This document shows, piece by piece, positions 17,411 through 25,755 of a stretch of 64,000 nt of DNA. The stretch's first letter is position 1, and every line of letters begins with the position of its first letter. Position numbers and translations under genes: made by a program. The notes beneath the pieces were generated by a model that did no database searches, was not told the origin of the DNA, and was given only the letters and a program-made list of their open reading frames with translations. The stretch spans positions 1 through 64,000 of the forward strand of contig NZ_HG942079.1 of the NCBI RefSeq assembly GCF_000612665.1, read 5' to 3'. The stretch is from Neobacillus dielmonensis (GTDB taxonomy: Bacteria > Bacillota > Bacilli > Bacillales > Cytobacillaceae).

Positions 17411-17830
17411 TCACTGGCCTCTTATATCGAATTGTCTAGATTTTGGCGCCAAGTATTGCATACTAAGCGCCATGATGATACCGGCAAGATCAAATCCTAT
17501 ATCAAACAATCTGCCATCCCTTGTAAAGAACAATTGAAGAATTTCAGTAAACATCGCGTAAGTAGTGGCAACGACAAAAATCAGGATTTTTGATTGCTTT
17601 TTCCTTTGTAGCAGCAAGGCAAATACGAAAAAAGCAAAGCTGTGGCCAATTTTTTGCTTAACAAATCCATTACTTACTTGTTCTGGCATAGGCGTAAATA
17701 AATCTGCCAAATCGGGGTGAGACTCCCAATGAAATTGAACTTCACCATAAGCGAGCAACTCTGAAAAACTGGCCGTGCAGGTCAAAACGAAAATTAACAG
17801 CATCCAAATTAAAATGGTAACACTTTTCAT
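17411..17830 (-). CDS. VanZ-family membrane protein
   Basis: This 139-aa protein has four hydrophobic segments. It carries the VanZ-like signature: a conserved H-S in KIGHSFAFFVFALL, then TEILQLFFTRDGRLFDIGFD with the E...Q...R-x-x-x-x-x-D pattern, followed by a final helix. VanZ-like proteins are integral membrane proteins; one confers low-level teicoplanin resistance, but most are of unknown function. The start ATG follows GGGGAGGAG. No van genes are near, so a resistance role is not implied. Confidence 0.8.
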   Translation of the reverse strand: MKSVTILIWMLLIFVLTCTASFSELLAYGEVQFHWESHPDLADLFTPMPEQVSNGFVKQKIGHSFAFFVFALLLQRKKQSKILIFVVATTYAMFTEILQLFFTRDGRLFDIGFDLAGIIMALSMQYLAPKSRQFDIRGQ

Positions 17831-17890
17831 AACTCCTCCCCTTTCTGATAACCATCTTTGTCTATACGTAAAAGATATATACTATATGGT

Positions 17891-17950
17891 TCAACGCTTT
17901 ACAGTAGTGGGGGACTGTCCCCCACCTAATTAATGCTTTAGTGTAGCGGA
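17891..17950. repeat. REP-like palindrome, first copy in the window
   Basis: The core GGGGGACTGTCCCCC lies at 17909-17923, flanked by CAACGCTTTACAG and TTAATGCTTTA arms. It is the leftmost member of the family associated with the RAYT at 26.7-27.3 kb. Confidence 0.85.
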
Positions 17951-18039
17951 GAACTTCTCTATTTTTCTGTTTTGCTGGAATGATTTAGGATTTATTGGTA
18001 AAGTAGAGGTATCTGGAACTTCTTATAGGGGGATAGAGT

Positions 18040-18609
18040 GTGAGAAAAGTCTTGATGATAACGGCTATAGTTCTGGCTGTCTTGGCGAGTGGAAGTTTTG
18101 GAGTTTATAAGATTATGGATAATGCTTCCGGATATGAGGAGAAGCAGGAGGCTATACAGGCCGATACTACTACTGTCGATGATGCAGCTAAGAGACAGGA
18201 AGAAATAGAGAAACAGCAGACGGCTAAAATCGGCGGAATTCAATATGATATAGGGATTGATCAGTCAAGCTCCCAAAAAGCTGTCATCGAAGTCATGCAT
18301 AAAATGACTCATCAAAAAGTGAAGGCGGAAGATAAGTGGGGCGCTATCCCGATGATTCCCGATACCATTAACAAAGTCTATGAGATTGTCAACAATAGTC
18401 AATTCGAGTTAAAAGAGGATTTACTAGGAATCCTTGATAAATGGAAGAATGGGAACTTCGCGAGTGTAGATACGGACCACAATTATTTTTGGCGGTACCA
18501 GGACGGCACCGTTGGCAAAGCCTATGGGATTATGAGTAAATCAGAGGAAAAAACGTTTGTCATCAATAACTATGGACAAGAATACTTAGCCGATATGGGC
18601 ATTCAATAA
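18040..18609 (+). CDS. Exported protein resembling DUF6241
   Basis: This 189-aa protein starts at GTG eight bases after AGGGGGA and has an N-terminal membrane anchor or signal (MRKVLMITAIVLAVLAS). A short charged segment follows, then a conserved-looking domain with VIEVMHKMTHQKVKAEDKWG, YEIVNNS and LLGILDKWKNGNF. The VMHKMTHQKV motif recalls Bacillus proteins annotated as DUF6241, but I cannot verify this. It is monocistronic with its own terminator. Function unknown. Confidence 0.6.
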   Translation: MRKVLMITAIVLAVLASGSFGVYKIMDNASGYEEKQEAIQADTTTVDDAAKRQEEIEKQQTAKIGGIQYDIGIDQSSSQKAVIEVMHKMTHQKVKAEDKWGAIPMIPDTINKVYEIVNNSQFELKEDLLGILDKWKNGNFASVDTDHNYFWRYQDGTVGKAYGIMSKSEEKTFVINNYGQEYLADMGIQ

Positions 18610-18622
18610 TACGTAGTAATCC

Positions 18623-18666
18623 GGAGACCATCCGGCACCTAATTCAATCGGCGCCGAATGGTCTTT
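18623..18666 (+). terminator. Terminator of the DUF6241-like gene
   Basis: AGACCAT(C)CGGC and GCCG(A)ATGGTCT pair, followed by a T-run. Confidence 0.6.
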
Positions 18667-18704
18667 TGTAAAATTCCCCCGTGATAAGCTCCCTCTGTTG
18701 CGGT

Positions 18705-19634
18705 TTAGTCCTGGACCATAAATTCCAATGTCCTCGCTAACCCCTGTTTATAAGGGGTACGCGGCAGCGGGCCAATCCAATTTTCATACTTTCCTCCATC
18801 CAACACCACCGGTTCCTCATTTAAATAGAACATCTCTATCACTTCCCTCATGCCTGCACTAAACAGGCCAAGGATTCGAATCATATTTTTGCTGACAATG
18901 GACACCTTTTGGTCATACCCTCGAATTTCCCTGAGCATTTCGATTAACTCGTCACCAGTCACGGCGCCATAGCTGGGAATGTTCCAGACTTGGCCATATG
19001 CTTCTTCATGCAGCGCTAGATTGACTAGGGCTTCGGCTGCATCAGGAGTATAAATGAATTCCTTGGCTATTTTAGGATTTCCAACGTATAATGCTTTTTT
19101 ATTCTTCACTACATTCTTCAGCGTATAGTGAAGCAAGGTGTTTTCTGCATTTGGCCCATAAAAGTCAGGAAAATGGGCAAGGATAAATGGCACGCCGGAA
19201 TCCTTTATTTTCGTTTCGATGTGGAGACGAATTTTCCCCTTTTTGGTATGCGGTTGTTTTGGCGTCGTTTCCACTACTCTCTTTCCTGCTTTTCCATAAG
19301 CGTATATATTATCCACGATAGCGAGCTTGACGGATTTTTCTTTTGCCACGGTTAAAATATTTGTTACCAAATTCTCTAGTCTGGCTTCCCACTGCTCATA
19401 AGGAATATTGGCGGCATGAAAGATGACATCTACCCCAGCTGCAGCCTCCCGAATATCATTGATTTGAAAAAGATCCCCTGACACAATGGATACATTGGAA
19501 TCCGCTGCGAACAATCTTTCCAGCTTGGTTTTCGTTCTAGCAAAGGCTGTTACCTGAACTCCTCTGGACGATAAATCCTTCACAATCGAATACCCGATAC
19601 CACCCGATGCACCTAATACTAATGCTTTTTTCAA
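18705..19634 (-). CDS. NAD(P)-dependent epimerase/reductase (extended SDR)
   Basis: This 309-aa extended short-chain dehydrogenase has the N-terminal nucleotide-binding motif GASGGIGYSIV and a strand ending AIVDNIYAYGK, where the active Tyr would lie. NAD-dependent epimerase/dehydratase homologues act on sugars or small carbonyls; no substrate can be named. The start is TTG 19634, seven bases after AAAGGGGAGAG. A TetR gene lies upstream in the same direction. Identical palindromes precede both, so repression by that TetR protein is likely. Confidence 0.8.
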   Translation of the reverse strand: MKKALVLGASGGIGYSIVKDLSSRGVQVTAFARTKTKLERLFAADSNVSIVSGDLFQINDIREAAAGVDVIFHAANIPYEQWEARLENLVTNILTVAKEKSVKLAIVDNIYAYGKAGKRVVETTPKQPHTKKGKIRLHIETKIKDSGVPFILAHFPDFYGPNAENTLLHYTLKNVVKNKKALYVGNPKIAKEFIYTPDAAEALVNLALHEEAYGQVWNIPSYGAVTGDELIEMLREIRGYDQKVSIVSKNMIRILGLFSAGMREVIEMFYLNEEPVVLDGGKYENWIGPLPRTPYKQGLARTLEFMVQD

Positions 19635-19658
19635 CCTAACTCTCCCCTTTCTCAATTT

Positions 19659-19677
19659 AATTGACCACTGGTCAATT
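19659..19677. promoter_or_regulatory. TetR operator, copy 1 (upstream of the SDR gene)
   Basis: The perfect palindrome ATTGACCACTGGTCAAT lies between the TetR stop and the SDR start. The same sequence precedes the TetR gene at 20279-20295. Confidence 0.8.
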
Positions 19678-19695
19678 ACTCTAAAAAAAATCTGC

Positions 19696-20262
19696 TTAAA
19701 TTAATTTTAATAAAAAATCCGCATGTGCCTCTGCAAGGTCCTTGACCTCTTCAAATCCATTTACATATCGGCAGTAATGCGTAACAAACCCATGTAGGGA
19801 CAAAAATAATAACCAAATTTCCTGGACTTTTAACTTCTTACCGCTCAAACGCGCCACACTTTGAGCAAAGATTTCGTAGCTTCTATTTGGTCCTTGGTTT
19901 AATAAATTTCTTACTTCCTCATCCTTTGTTAAAAACATAATCTCATAGTGACTTTGATGGTTGAGCCCAAATTCAATGTAGGCGACCAAAATCTGCTTCA
20001 GTTTTTCCCTTTCATCCAGATCCTTGCCAAGCACCTCTTGAAGTCTCTGGTTTAGCAAAACAAAATGATCCTCCACTAACTCGTAAAAGAGTTCTGCCTT
20101 ATTTTTAAAATGATAATAGAGGGTGCCATGACTGCAGCCAAGTTCTTTCGCAATCTGCCGCATGGAAACATGCTGGTAGCCTTTACTGACAAATAAATCT
20201 CTTGCGGCGTCCATAATCATATCTTGTGTTAATTCTTGCTGGACTGGTTTTCGCGGTGACAT
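19696..20262 (-). CDS. TetR/AcrR-family transcriptional repressor
   Basis: This 188-aa regulator has the classic N-terminal TetR helix-turn-helix: ILVSKG-type helix 1 with MRQIAKELGCSHGTLYYHFK at about residues 34-53. The C-terminal helical half, which would bind the inducer, is divergent. The start ATG follows AAGGAGGATAC. Its own promoter region contains ATTGACCACTGGTCAAT, and the downstream SDR gene has the same palindrome, so autoregulation plus control of the SDR is the simplest model. The ligand is unknown. Confidence 0.9.
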   Translation of the reverse strand: MSPRKPVQQELTQDMIMDAARDLFVSKGYQHVSMRQIAKELGCSHGTLYYHFKNKAELFYELVEDHFVLLNQRLQEVLGKDLDEREKLKQILVAYIEFGLNHQSHYEIMFLTKDEEVRNLLNQGPNRSYEIFAQSVARLSGKKLKVQEIWLLFLSLHGFVTHYCRYVNGFEEVKDLAEAHADFLLKLI

Positions 20263-20278
20263 TTGCTGTATCCTCCTT

Positions 20279-20295
20279 ATTGACCACTGGTCAAT
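20279..20295. promoter_or_regulatory. TetR operator, copy 2 (upstream of tetR)
   Basis: ATTGACCACTGGTCAAT lies 17 bases before the tetR start codon and is identical to the copy at 19659-19677. Confidence 0.85.
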
Positions 20296-20460
20296 AAAAT
20301 ATTACCTTATATACCAATAAATGTAAACTCTTTTTTGTAATTGTTTTGCACTAAATAGTTGTTGCAGGGATTCCCCCTTCGTAGTAGTATATTTTTGGCA
20401 GATTAATAGTAATATTGTTGAATTTTTTTCATAAACAACTTTCAAATGGGGTGTGTATGG

Positions 20461-20895
20461 ATGGCCTATCTAGATACCTTGCAAAAAATGATGGATGGTG
20501 AAGTGCCTCCCCCTCCCATCAGCCAATTTCTCGGCTTAAACTTGGTGGAAGCTGGCGAAGGACTAGTCATTTTTGAAATGGAGGCAACCGACGAGATGGA
20601 TAATCCAATGGGTACTCTCCACGGGGGAATCCTTTGTGACCTGTCCGATGCAGCGATGGGATGTGCGTTTGCCACCACTTTGCCTGACAATGTTTCCTAT
20701 ACAACCGTTGAATTGAAGCTCAATTTCTTGAAACCAGCCTGGAATTCCAAGCTCCGTGCCGTAGGCAGAGTAATTAAAACAGGCAATACGACGGGTCTTG
20801 TAGAATGTCAGGTATTTGATTCTAAAGACAGTCTCGTGGCACACGCTACCAGCACCTGCATGATTTTAACCGGGGAAAACCGCATTGAACGGTAA
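20461..20895 (+). CDS. PaaI-family hotdog thioesterase
   Basis: This 144-aa single hotdog domain would hydrolyse acyl- or aryl-CoA thioesters. The PaaI/YbdB signature is clear: NPMGTLHGGILCDLSDAAMG, with the catalytic region HGG...D, and a central strand YTTVELKLNFLKPA. ATG 20461 is chosen because GGGGTG sits seven bases upstream; ATG 20446 has no ribosome site. An acyltransferase gene follows 39 bases later in the same direction, suggesting a small lipid-related operon. The substrate is unknown. Confidence 0.85.
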   Translation: MAYLDTLQKMMDGEVPPPPISQFLGLNLVEAGEGLVIFEMEATDEMDNPMGTLHGGILCDLSDAAMGCAFATTLPDNVSYTTVELKLNFLKPAWNSKLRAVGRVIKTGNTTGLVECQVFDSKDSLVAHATSTCMILTGENRIER

Positions 20896-20934
20896 CACCT
20901 CCCCTTCCAACTTAACCAACTGGAGGAATTTGAC

Positions 20935-21501
20935 TTGTATCAGTTTATCGGGAATTTAGTAAAAGCTCTTCTCCGTTGTTTCGGAAAAATACAGGTAGAA
21001 AACAAACACTATCTTCCGCAGTCCGGTCCCTATGTCATCGCTTGTACGCATACCGGATGGGTGGATATCCTCTACCTAGGGGTAACCCTCCTTCCTACTC
21101 CCATCCATTACATGGCCAAGAAGGAACTTTTTCAAACCAAGTTTATTGCTTGGTTTCTAGGAAAATTAAATGCCTTTCCGGTCGATCGGGCAAATCCTGG
21201 TCCAAGTGTTCTAAAAATCCCCCACCGGCTCTTGGCAAAAGGTGAAGTCGTAGGGATTTTTCCAACTGGAACTAGGACCACTGAACAAATGGCTCTCAAG
21301 CAAGGGGCAATTACGATAGCCCAGCGCGCCAAGGTCCCGATTATTCCGGCTGTCTATAGCGGGCCCAATAATTTTAGAGACCTGCTCTCACGCAAGAAGG
21401 CGAAACTTGTTTTCGGAGAGCCAATCATGATAACAGACACAACTAAAGAAGCCCGGGATATTTATAATCGAATGCTTGAGGAAAAAATGAAAGCTTTATA
21501 G
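20935..21501 (+). CDS. plsC: 1-acyl-sn-glycerol-3-phosphate acyltransferase (PlsC-like)
   Basis: This is a membrane-associated acyltransferase of the LPLAT family that would add the second acyl chain to lysophosphatidic acid. The 188-aa protein shows the HTGWVD block (H-X4-D catalytic motif) at about residue 38. FPTGTR, a variant of FPEGTR in which Thr replaces the usual Glu, lies at about residue 109. The motif PIIPAVYSGPN follows. The start is TTG eight bases after TGGAGGA. It forms a probable operon with the thioesterase. It is short for PlsC and may be a paralogue with another acceptor. Confidence 0.83.
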   Translation: MYQFIGNLVKALLRCFGKIQVENKHYLPQSGPYVIACTHTGWVDILYLGVTLLPTPIHYMAKKELFQTKFIAWFLGKLNAFPVDRANPGPSVLKIPHRLLAKGEVVGIFPTGTRTTEQMALKQGAITIAQRAKVPIIPAVYSGPNNFRDLLSRKKAKLVFGEPIMITDTTKEARDIYNRMLEEKMKAL

Positions 21502-21542
21502 TCCCAAGTTTATCATTAGTAAATCCCTATACATTTCCTAAC

Positions 21543-21570
21543 AGGTCGTATGACAGCTGCGGCCTTTTTT
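21543..21570 (+). terminator. Terminator of the thioesterase-acyltransferase operon
   Basis: AGGTCG and CGGCCT pair (one G-U wobble) before a T6 run. Confidence 0.6.
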
Positions 21571-21687
21571 ATGTGAGTGAGAGTCATGATTGAACAATGT
21601 ACAATTTTTTTGAACATCTGTGGTATGATTTTAGATGAAATTATATTAAAACCTGACAACTAGAGTCACAAGAGAAAGGGAGAAGTC

Positions 21688-22584
21688 ATGAAACAGGAAG
21701 AACGTTCCGTATCGATTGGCCTGCCGCTGGCGATATCGATCATTGCTATATCGTTTTCAGCCATTTTTGTGAAATGGTCGGATGCTCCGGCATCGATATT
21801 AAGCATGTATCGAATGGCGATGGCAAGCTTTTTATTGCTTCCTATGGTGATTAAATACCGCCATGAATTTAAAAAAATAAGTAAACGCAACTGGCTGTTT
21901 TTATTTTTTTCTGGAATCTTTTTAGCTATGCATTTCGTTCTATGGTTTGGAAGCTTAAAACTCACAACAGTCGCTAGTTCAACCATTATTCTTGCTTTGC
22001 AGCCTGTTGTCTCTTTAATCGGAGGCTTTTTCTTATTTAAGGAACGCACAAATAGTGCTGTATTGGGAACCATGGGAATTGCCATTGTGGGTGCGGTTAT
22101 GATTGGCTGGGGAGACCTTGCCCTAAGCAAAAATGCCATCCTTGGTGACTTATTATCGTTTTTTAGCGTGATTGCCGTGGTAGGATACTTATTGATTGGC
22201 CAAAGTGTCGTCAAAAAATTGTCGCACTGGATCTACAGCTTCTGTGTATTTTTCTTTGCTTCCATCGTACTTGGCCTGTTTAATTTATTTTCAGGGGTAG
22301 AATTTACCGGATACCCCGCAAAAGAGTGGGGCATTTTCCTATTATTAGCCATCGTGCCGACGATGAGTCATGTCATTAATAACTGGCTGCTAAATTATGT
22401 GAATGCGACCACGATTTCGATGAGCATTTTAGGAGAGCCTGTCGGAGCCTCCACATTAGCTTTCTTTTTGTTGAGTGAGAAGCTAACCATTTGGCAAATG
22501 GCCGGCGGCCTGCTCGTTTTAGTTGGTGTTTTTGCTTTTATCAATCAGCAGCAAAAAACAACCGCTCTTAAGGAAGCAGTTTAA
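21688..22584 (+). CDS. EamA/DMT-family transporter
   Basis: This 298-aa membrane protein has about ten hydrophobic segments arranged as two EamA repeats: residues about 10-140, with FVLWFGSLKLTTVASSTIIL, and about 150-285, with SMSILGEPVGASTLAFFLL. Members export amino acids or other small metabolites. The start ATG follows GGGAGAAG. It stands alone with its own terminator. The substrate cannot be inferred. Confidence 0.88.
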   Translation: MKQEERSVSIGLPLAISIIAISFSAIFVKWSDAPASILSMYRMAMASFLLLPMVIKYRHEFKKISKRNWLFLFFSGIFLAMHFVLWFGSLKLTTVASSTIILALQPVVSLIGGFFLFKERTNSAVLGTMGIAIVGAVMIGWGDLALSKNAILGDLLSFFSVIAVVGYLLIGQSVVKKLSHWIYSFCVFFFASIVLGLFNLFSGVEFTGYPAKEWGIFLLLAIVPTMSHVINNWLLNYVNATTISMSILGEPVGASTLAFFLLSEKLTIWQMAGGLLVLVGVFAFINQQQKTTALKEAV

Positions 22585-22596
22585 ATTTGATGATTA

Positions 22597-22625
22597 AACC
22601 CTCTTTGACCAAAGAGGGTTTTTTA
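22597..22625 (+). terminator. DMT transporter terminator
   Basis: AACCCTCTTT and AAAGAGGGTT form a perfect stem followed by a T-run. Confidence 0.9.
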
Positions 22626-22639
22626 GTTTTTGGTTCTGT

Positions 22640-22725
22640 TAAATCTGGGCTGTTGGTTTCCGCTCCAATCTACAGAGTTAAAAAAATCAATATTATCTTT
22701 TACCAGCGCCTAGTTTTTAAAAATA
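22640..22725. repeat. Second repeat family, copy B
   Basis: GGGCTGTTGGTTTCCGCTCC and the downstream CAGAGTTAAAAAAATCAATA closely match the right end of the element at 11126-11186. The left part is the inverse of CGGAAATCAACAGCC at about 11017-11031. This copy is shorter and lacks the GC-rich middle. Confidence 0.55.
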
Positions 22726-22860
22726 ATTTTTGGAATAGTCACCCATGACTTTTTGCCCAGAAATTACATCAGGGAACATCGCATGGTTTTATTGAAATGA
22801 GCCACGATATGGATGTAGTACATTTTTCGAAGTAGTACATTTCAAGATGGAGGAGATTTC

Positions 22861-23700
22861 ATGAAAAAACCCTTGCTAGGATTAGCGTTTACGATTTCCC
22901 TCATTGGTTTGACAGCTTGTAACGGGGACAATAACAATGACAACAATATCGCAAGAAATAACAACAACAACAATATGAACGTTAATACGGTTCGAAAAGC
23001 TAATCAAAATAATGGCAAATTGCGGTTGTCTACACTTGCGGAACGACGAGTGGAACGTATGGATGAAGTGGATGATGCCCGAGTAATCGTTCGCAACAAT
23101 GATGCCTATGTGGCGGTTCGCCTTAAAGGCAATACTAAAAACGGAACTGCTGGAAATAACAATACGACCACCACAAATAATAGTGGTAATGCTTTAAACC
23201 TTGGTAATGGTGGAGACGCTAATCTAAACAATACCGGCCTAAGTGGCGGAACTACGACTGGAACTACAAATAACATGAATGGCAATATGACGAACAATAA
23301 CACTGTAGGTCCTACTGGTTATGGTACCACTGGAAGTAATACCAATATGGCCGGTTATAACAATCAAACTGGGACAAATGGCACCAATGGAAACAACAAT
23401 ACCCTTGGAACAAATCAGGTGAATAACAACTTTAACCGCACTGGTACAGACCATCTGGATAACAACAATAATGGAACTAATAAAGGAGCTAACACTTATA
23501 GTGATATTTCTAATAAATTAGAACAACGGATTGCGGACCAAGTGCGCTCAGCTGATAAAAGCATTCACAAAGTGTACGTTTCTTATGATACAAATTTTTA
23601 TAACAGAATGGGTAATTTCACAAACAATCTAACTAATGGGCGGAATGGTGACGGCCTGTTGGATGATTTTGGAGATACCGTTCGCCGCTTTTTCCGTTAA
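22861..23700 (+). CDS. YhcN/YlaJ-family sporulation lipoprotein
   Basis: This 279-aa lipoprotein has a signal peptide ending in the lipobox LTAC (Cys 20). Asn-rich low-complexity segments interrupt the YhcN/YlaJ core. Recognisable core parts are LAERRVERMDEVDDARVIVR and NDAYVAVRL in the first half, and LEQRIADQVRSADKSIHKVY with VSYDTNFYNRM near the end. The family is found in spores and the spore inner membrane region of Bacillus. The ~120-residue Asn/Gly/Thr insertion between the two core halves is longer than usual. The start ATG follows TGGAGGAG. Confidence 0.85.
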   Translation: MKKPLLGLAFTISLIGLTACNGDNNNDNNIARNNNNNNMNVNTVRKANQNNGKLRLSTLAERRVERMDEVDDARVIVRNNDAYVAVRLKGNTKNGTAGNNNTTTTNNSGNALNLGNGGDANLNNTGLSGGTTTGTTNNMNGNMTNNNTVGPTGYGTTGSNTNMAGYNNQTGTNGTNGNNNTLGTNQVNNNFNRTGTDHLDNNNNGTNKGANTYSDISNKLEQRIADQVRSADKSIHKVYVSYDTNFYNRMGNFTNNLTNGRNGDGLLDDFGDTVRRFFR

Positions 23701-23708
23701 AGAATAGT

Positions 23709-23733
23709 AAGGGGGCATCGTGCCCCCTTTCTT
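23709..23733. terminator. Terminator between the lipoprotein and the subtilase
   Basis: AAGGGGGC and GCCCCCTT pair around ATCGT. It lies between convergent genes. Confidence 0.8.
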
Positions 23734-23742
23734 TGCTGTTAA

Positions 23743-25134
23743 TTAACGGTTTAAAATTTGATTAAACCAGTTGCTTTGGTTTTTTGGCTGACTTTTTTGA
23801 GACACTGCCTGCAGCGATGCCATATTATTGATGATTCCACTGCCGTAATAAGGTTCTGTGCCTGGTTGTGCTTTCTGTGTGTGATTCCTCATAACGTCTA
23901 TCACTTCGGTATTTTTTAGCTTGGGATTGATGGAACGAATCAGTCCAGCGAGAGCAGTGACATGGGGTGCCGCCATCGATGTCCCAGAAAGCGATGCGTA
24001 TTCCCCTTGTAAATAGGTGCTTGGGATATCGACCCCTGGTGCTGCAATATCAATGTAATCACCATAATTGGAAAATTCAGCTCGTTTTCCATTCCAGTCA
24101 ACCGCCGCAACCCCAAGAACTCCCTGGTAGGCTGCAGGATAACTGGGCTGGTTGGTATTATCATTTCCAGCAGCTGCAATCACCACTACATCCTTACTAA
24201 GTGCATAGCTGATTGCGTCTTCTAAAAGTGACGATGATTGATAATTTCCCAGGCTTAGGTTAATCACATTGGCCCCGTGGTCAACCGCCCAGCGGATTCC
24301 TTCTGCTACGTCGAAAGAGCCTCCTGAACCGTCTGAATTCATGACTTTTATAGGAATGATCGGGTTATTCCACGTGATGCCGGCTACTCCCTCCCCGTTG
24401 TTTGTATTAGAGGCGATGATGCCGGCAACATGTGTGCCATGGCCGTTATCATCCTCTGGATTGTCATTATCGTCTACCGCATTGTAGCCAGGCAATAATT
24501 TTCCAGCAAGATCTGGGTGATCAAGGTCTACTCCCGTATCCACTACGGCAATTTTGACATCCTTGGACCCGCGCGTAAAATTCCAGCCATCTTCCGTGCT
24601 AATGGCCGGCAGGTTCCATTGATAACCACTGTAATAAGTATCGTTTATCTCGTTTGGCAGGTAGATGTAATGGGGTTCGGTAAATTCGACGGATTCCAGC
24701 CCGTTAAAGTAATCCATTAACTTTTCTGGTGATTGGCTCTGGGATCTAAAGATAATAGCAAAATCATGTTTTTCTTTTACCACACCGTCAATATCGGTTA
24801 AGATTTTTTGCAGGCCTTCATCACTTGGCGCGTTTTTAAAATGGACAATGACCTCGTTGTCATAATAATGACTTTTATCTTGATGGTTATGGTGGATAAT
24901 TTTTACGGTAGGGGTACTGTTTAGCTTCATTTTTAAGTTGTCATTGGCTCTGATACTATCTACTTTGCGGATAGAGTGCTGATTTTGCTGTAAGTTTTGG
25001 ACTTGGGTTAGTTTGTTTTCTGTCCTGCTGCGGGTTTGGATTGGATCTTCAGAGTCCCGGTATGGCTTGATTGCAAAAACTGCGATTAAAATGAGTGCTG
25101 CTGCCGCAGCGCCGATGATCCATTTATGCTTCAT
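23743..25134 (-). CDS. S8 subtilisin-like serine protease
   Basis: This 463-aa secreted or membrane-anchored subtilase has an N-terminal hydrophobic segment and a propeptide of the I9 type (EVIVHFKNAPSDEGLQKILT). The catalytic triad is complete: Asp in AVVDTGVDLDHPD, His in DNGHGTHVAGI, and Ser in SLSGTSMAAPHV. The oxyanion Asn lies in AAAGNDN. The start ATG 25134 follows GAGGTG. The short C-terminal tail carries no sorting signal. Degradative or sporulation-related roles are both possible. Confidence 0.9.
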   Translation of the reverse strand: MKHKWIIGAAAAALILIAVFAIKPYRDSEDPIQTRSRTENKLTQVQNLQQNQHSIRKVDSIRANDNLKMKLNSTPTVKIIHHNHQDKSHYYDNEVIVHFKNAPSDEGLQKILTDIDGVVKEKHDFAIIFRSQSQSPEKLMDYFNGLESVEFTEPHYIYLPNEINDTYYSGYQWNLPAISTEDGWNFTRGSKDVKIAVVDTGVDLDHPDLAGKLLPGYNAVDDNDNPEDDNGHGTHVAGIIASNTNNGEGVAGITWNNPIIPIKVMNSDGSGGSFDVAEGIRWAVDHGANVINLSLGNYQSSSLLEDAISYALSKDVVVIAAAGNDNTNQPSYPAAYQGVLGVAAVDWNGKRAEFSNYGDYIDIAAPGVDIPSTYLQGEYASLSGTSMAAPHVTALAGLIRSINPKLKNTEVIDVMRNHTQKAQPGTEPYYGSGIINNMASLQAVSQKSQPKNQSNWFNQILNR

Positions 25135-25392
25135 GTTTACACCTCGAGTTTCTTCTTCTATTAATGAGAATGACATGAGCCCACAAGGCTTTATCTTCTG
25201 GTGGATTTTAGTAATATTCATTTGAGCACTTCAAATTGTATTCTTACAATAGCCGTTTTTCGCCTAGATAATGTATCAAAAAGAATGTTTTTACGTGTAT
25301 AAAATAGGGAAGTCTTAAAATGTTTATGGAGTCATTAACCGGTCTGGAATGGGGAATAGTATGGAGGATGAAAAAACGAGGTGATTTTAACG

Positions 25393-25647
25393 ATGAAACA
25401 CGATGAGCCGAGGGATTATATAACGGTAGAAGATGAGCAGGGCAACCAAAAAGACTATGCCATTGAGGCCCTTTTCGATATGGAACAAGAATCCTATGCC
25501 CTACTCAAAAATGAAGAAGAAACTATTGTCATGAAGATTGAAGGAGAAGAAGGGAACCAATTCCTAGTCGGAATCAACAACCCCGAAAAAACCGAAGCAG
25601 TCCTAGACGCCTACCAAATCGCCGTAGAAAACGCACCTGCGGAATAA
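25393..25647 (+). CDS. DUF1292 (YrzB-like) protein
   Basis: This 84-aa acidic protein has the DUF1292 pattern ITVEDEQGNQKDYAIEALFD, then ESYALLKNEEET and a C-terminal VGINNPEKTEAVLDAYQI. Such proteins are small cytosolic proteins of unknown function, often next to RNase-type genes in Bacillus, but not here. ATG 25393 is preferred because GAGGTGAT lies just upstream. Confidence 0.8.
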   Translation: MKHDEPRDYITVEDEQGNQKDYAIEALFDMEQESYALLKNEEETIVMKIEGEEGNQFLVGINNPEKTEAVLDAYQIAVENAPAE

Positions 25648-25663
25648 AAAGAATTGAAAAGAA

Positions 25664-25755
25664 CTGGGGACAGTCCCCCGGTGCATCACCACATTAAACT
25701 AGCGGGGGCCTGTCCCCCAGCACGTTAACACAATAAAGTCACAGAAGCTGTCCCT
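25664..25755. repeat. REP-like palindromes (two cores) between DUF1292 and ung
   Basis: Cores GGGGACAGTCCCC (25666-25679) and GGGGGCCTGTCCCCC (25704-25718) are separated by a TTAAACT spacer. A third degenerate half (AGCTGTCCC) lies at 25746-25754. It sits exactly between convergent stop codons. Confidence 0.85.

Noticed and set aside
17411-17830. VanZ homologue as evidence for a glycopeptide-resistance cluster
   Set aside because: No vanA/H/X/R/S-type genes are nearby; VanZ-like proteins are common in Bacillus chromosomes.
20446-20460. Upstream ATG for the thioesterase
   Set aside because: It has no Shine-Dalgarno sequence; ATG 20461 has GGGGTG at the right distance.
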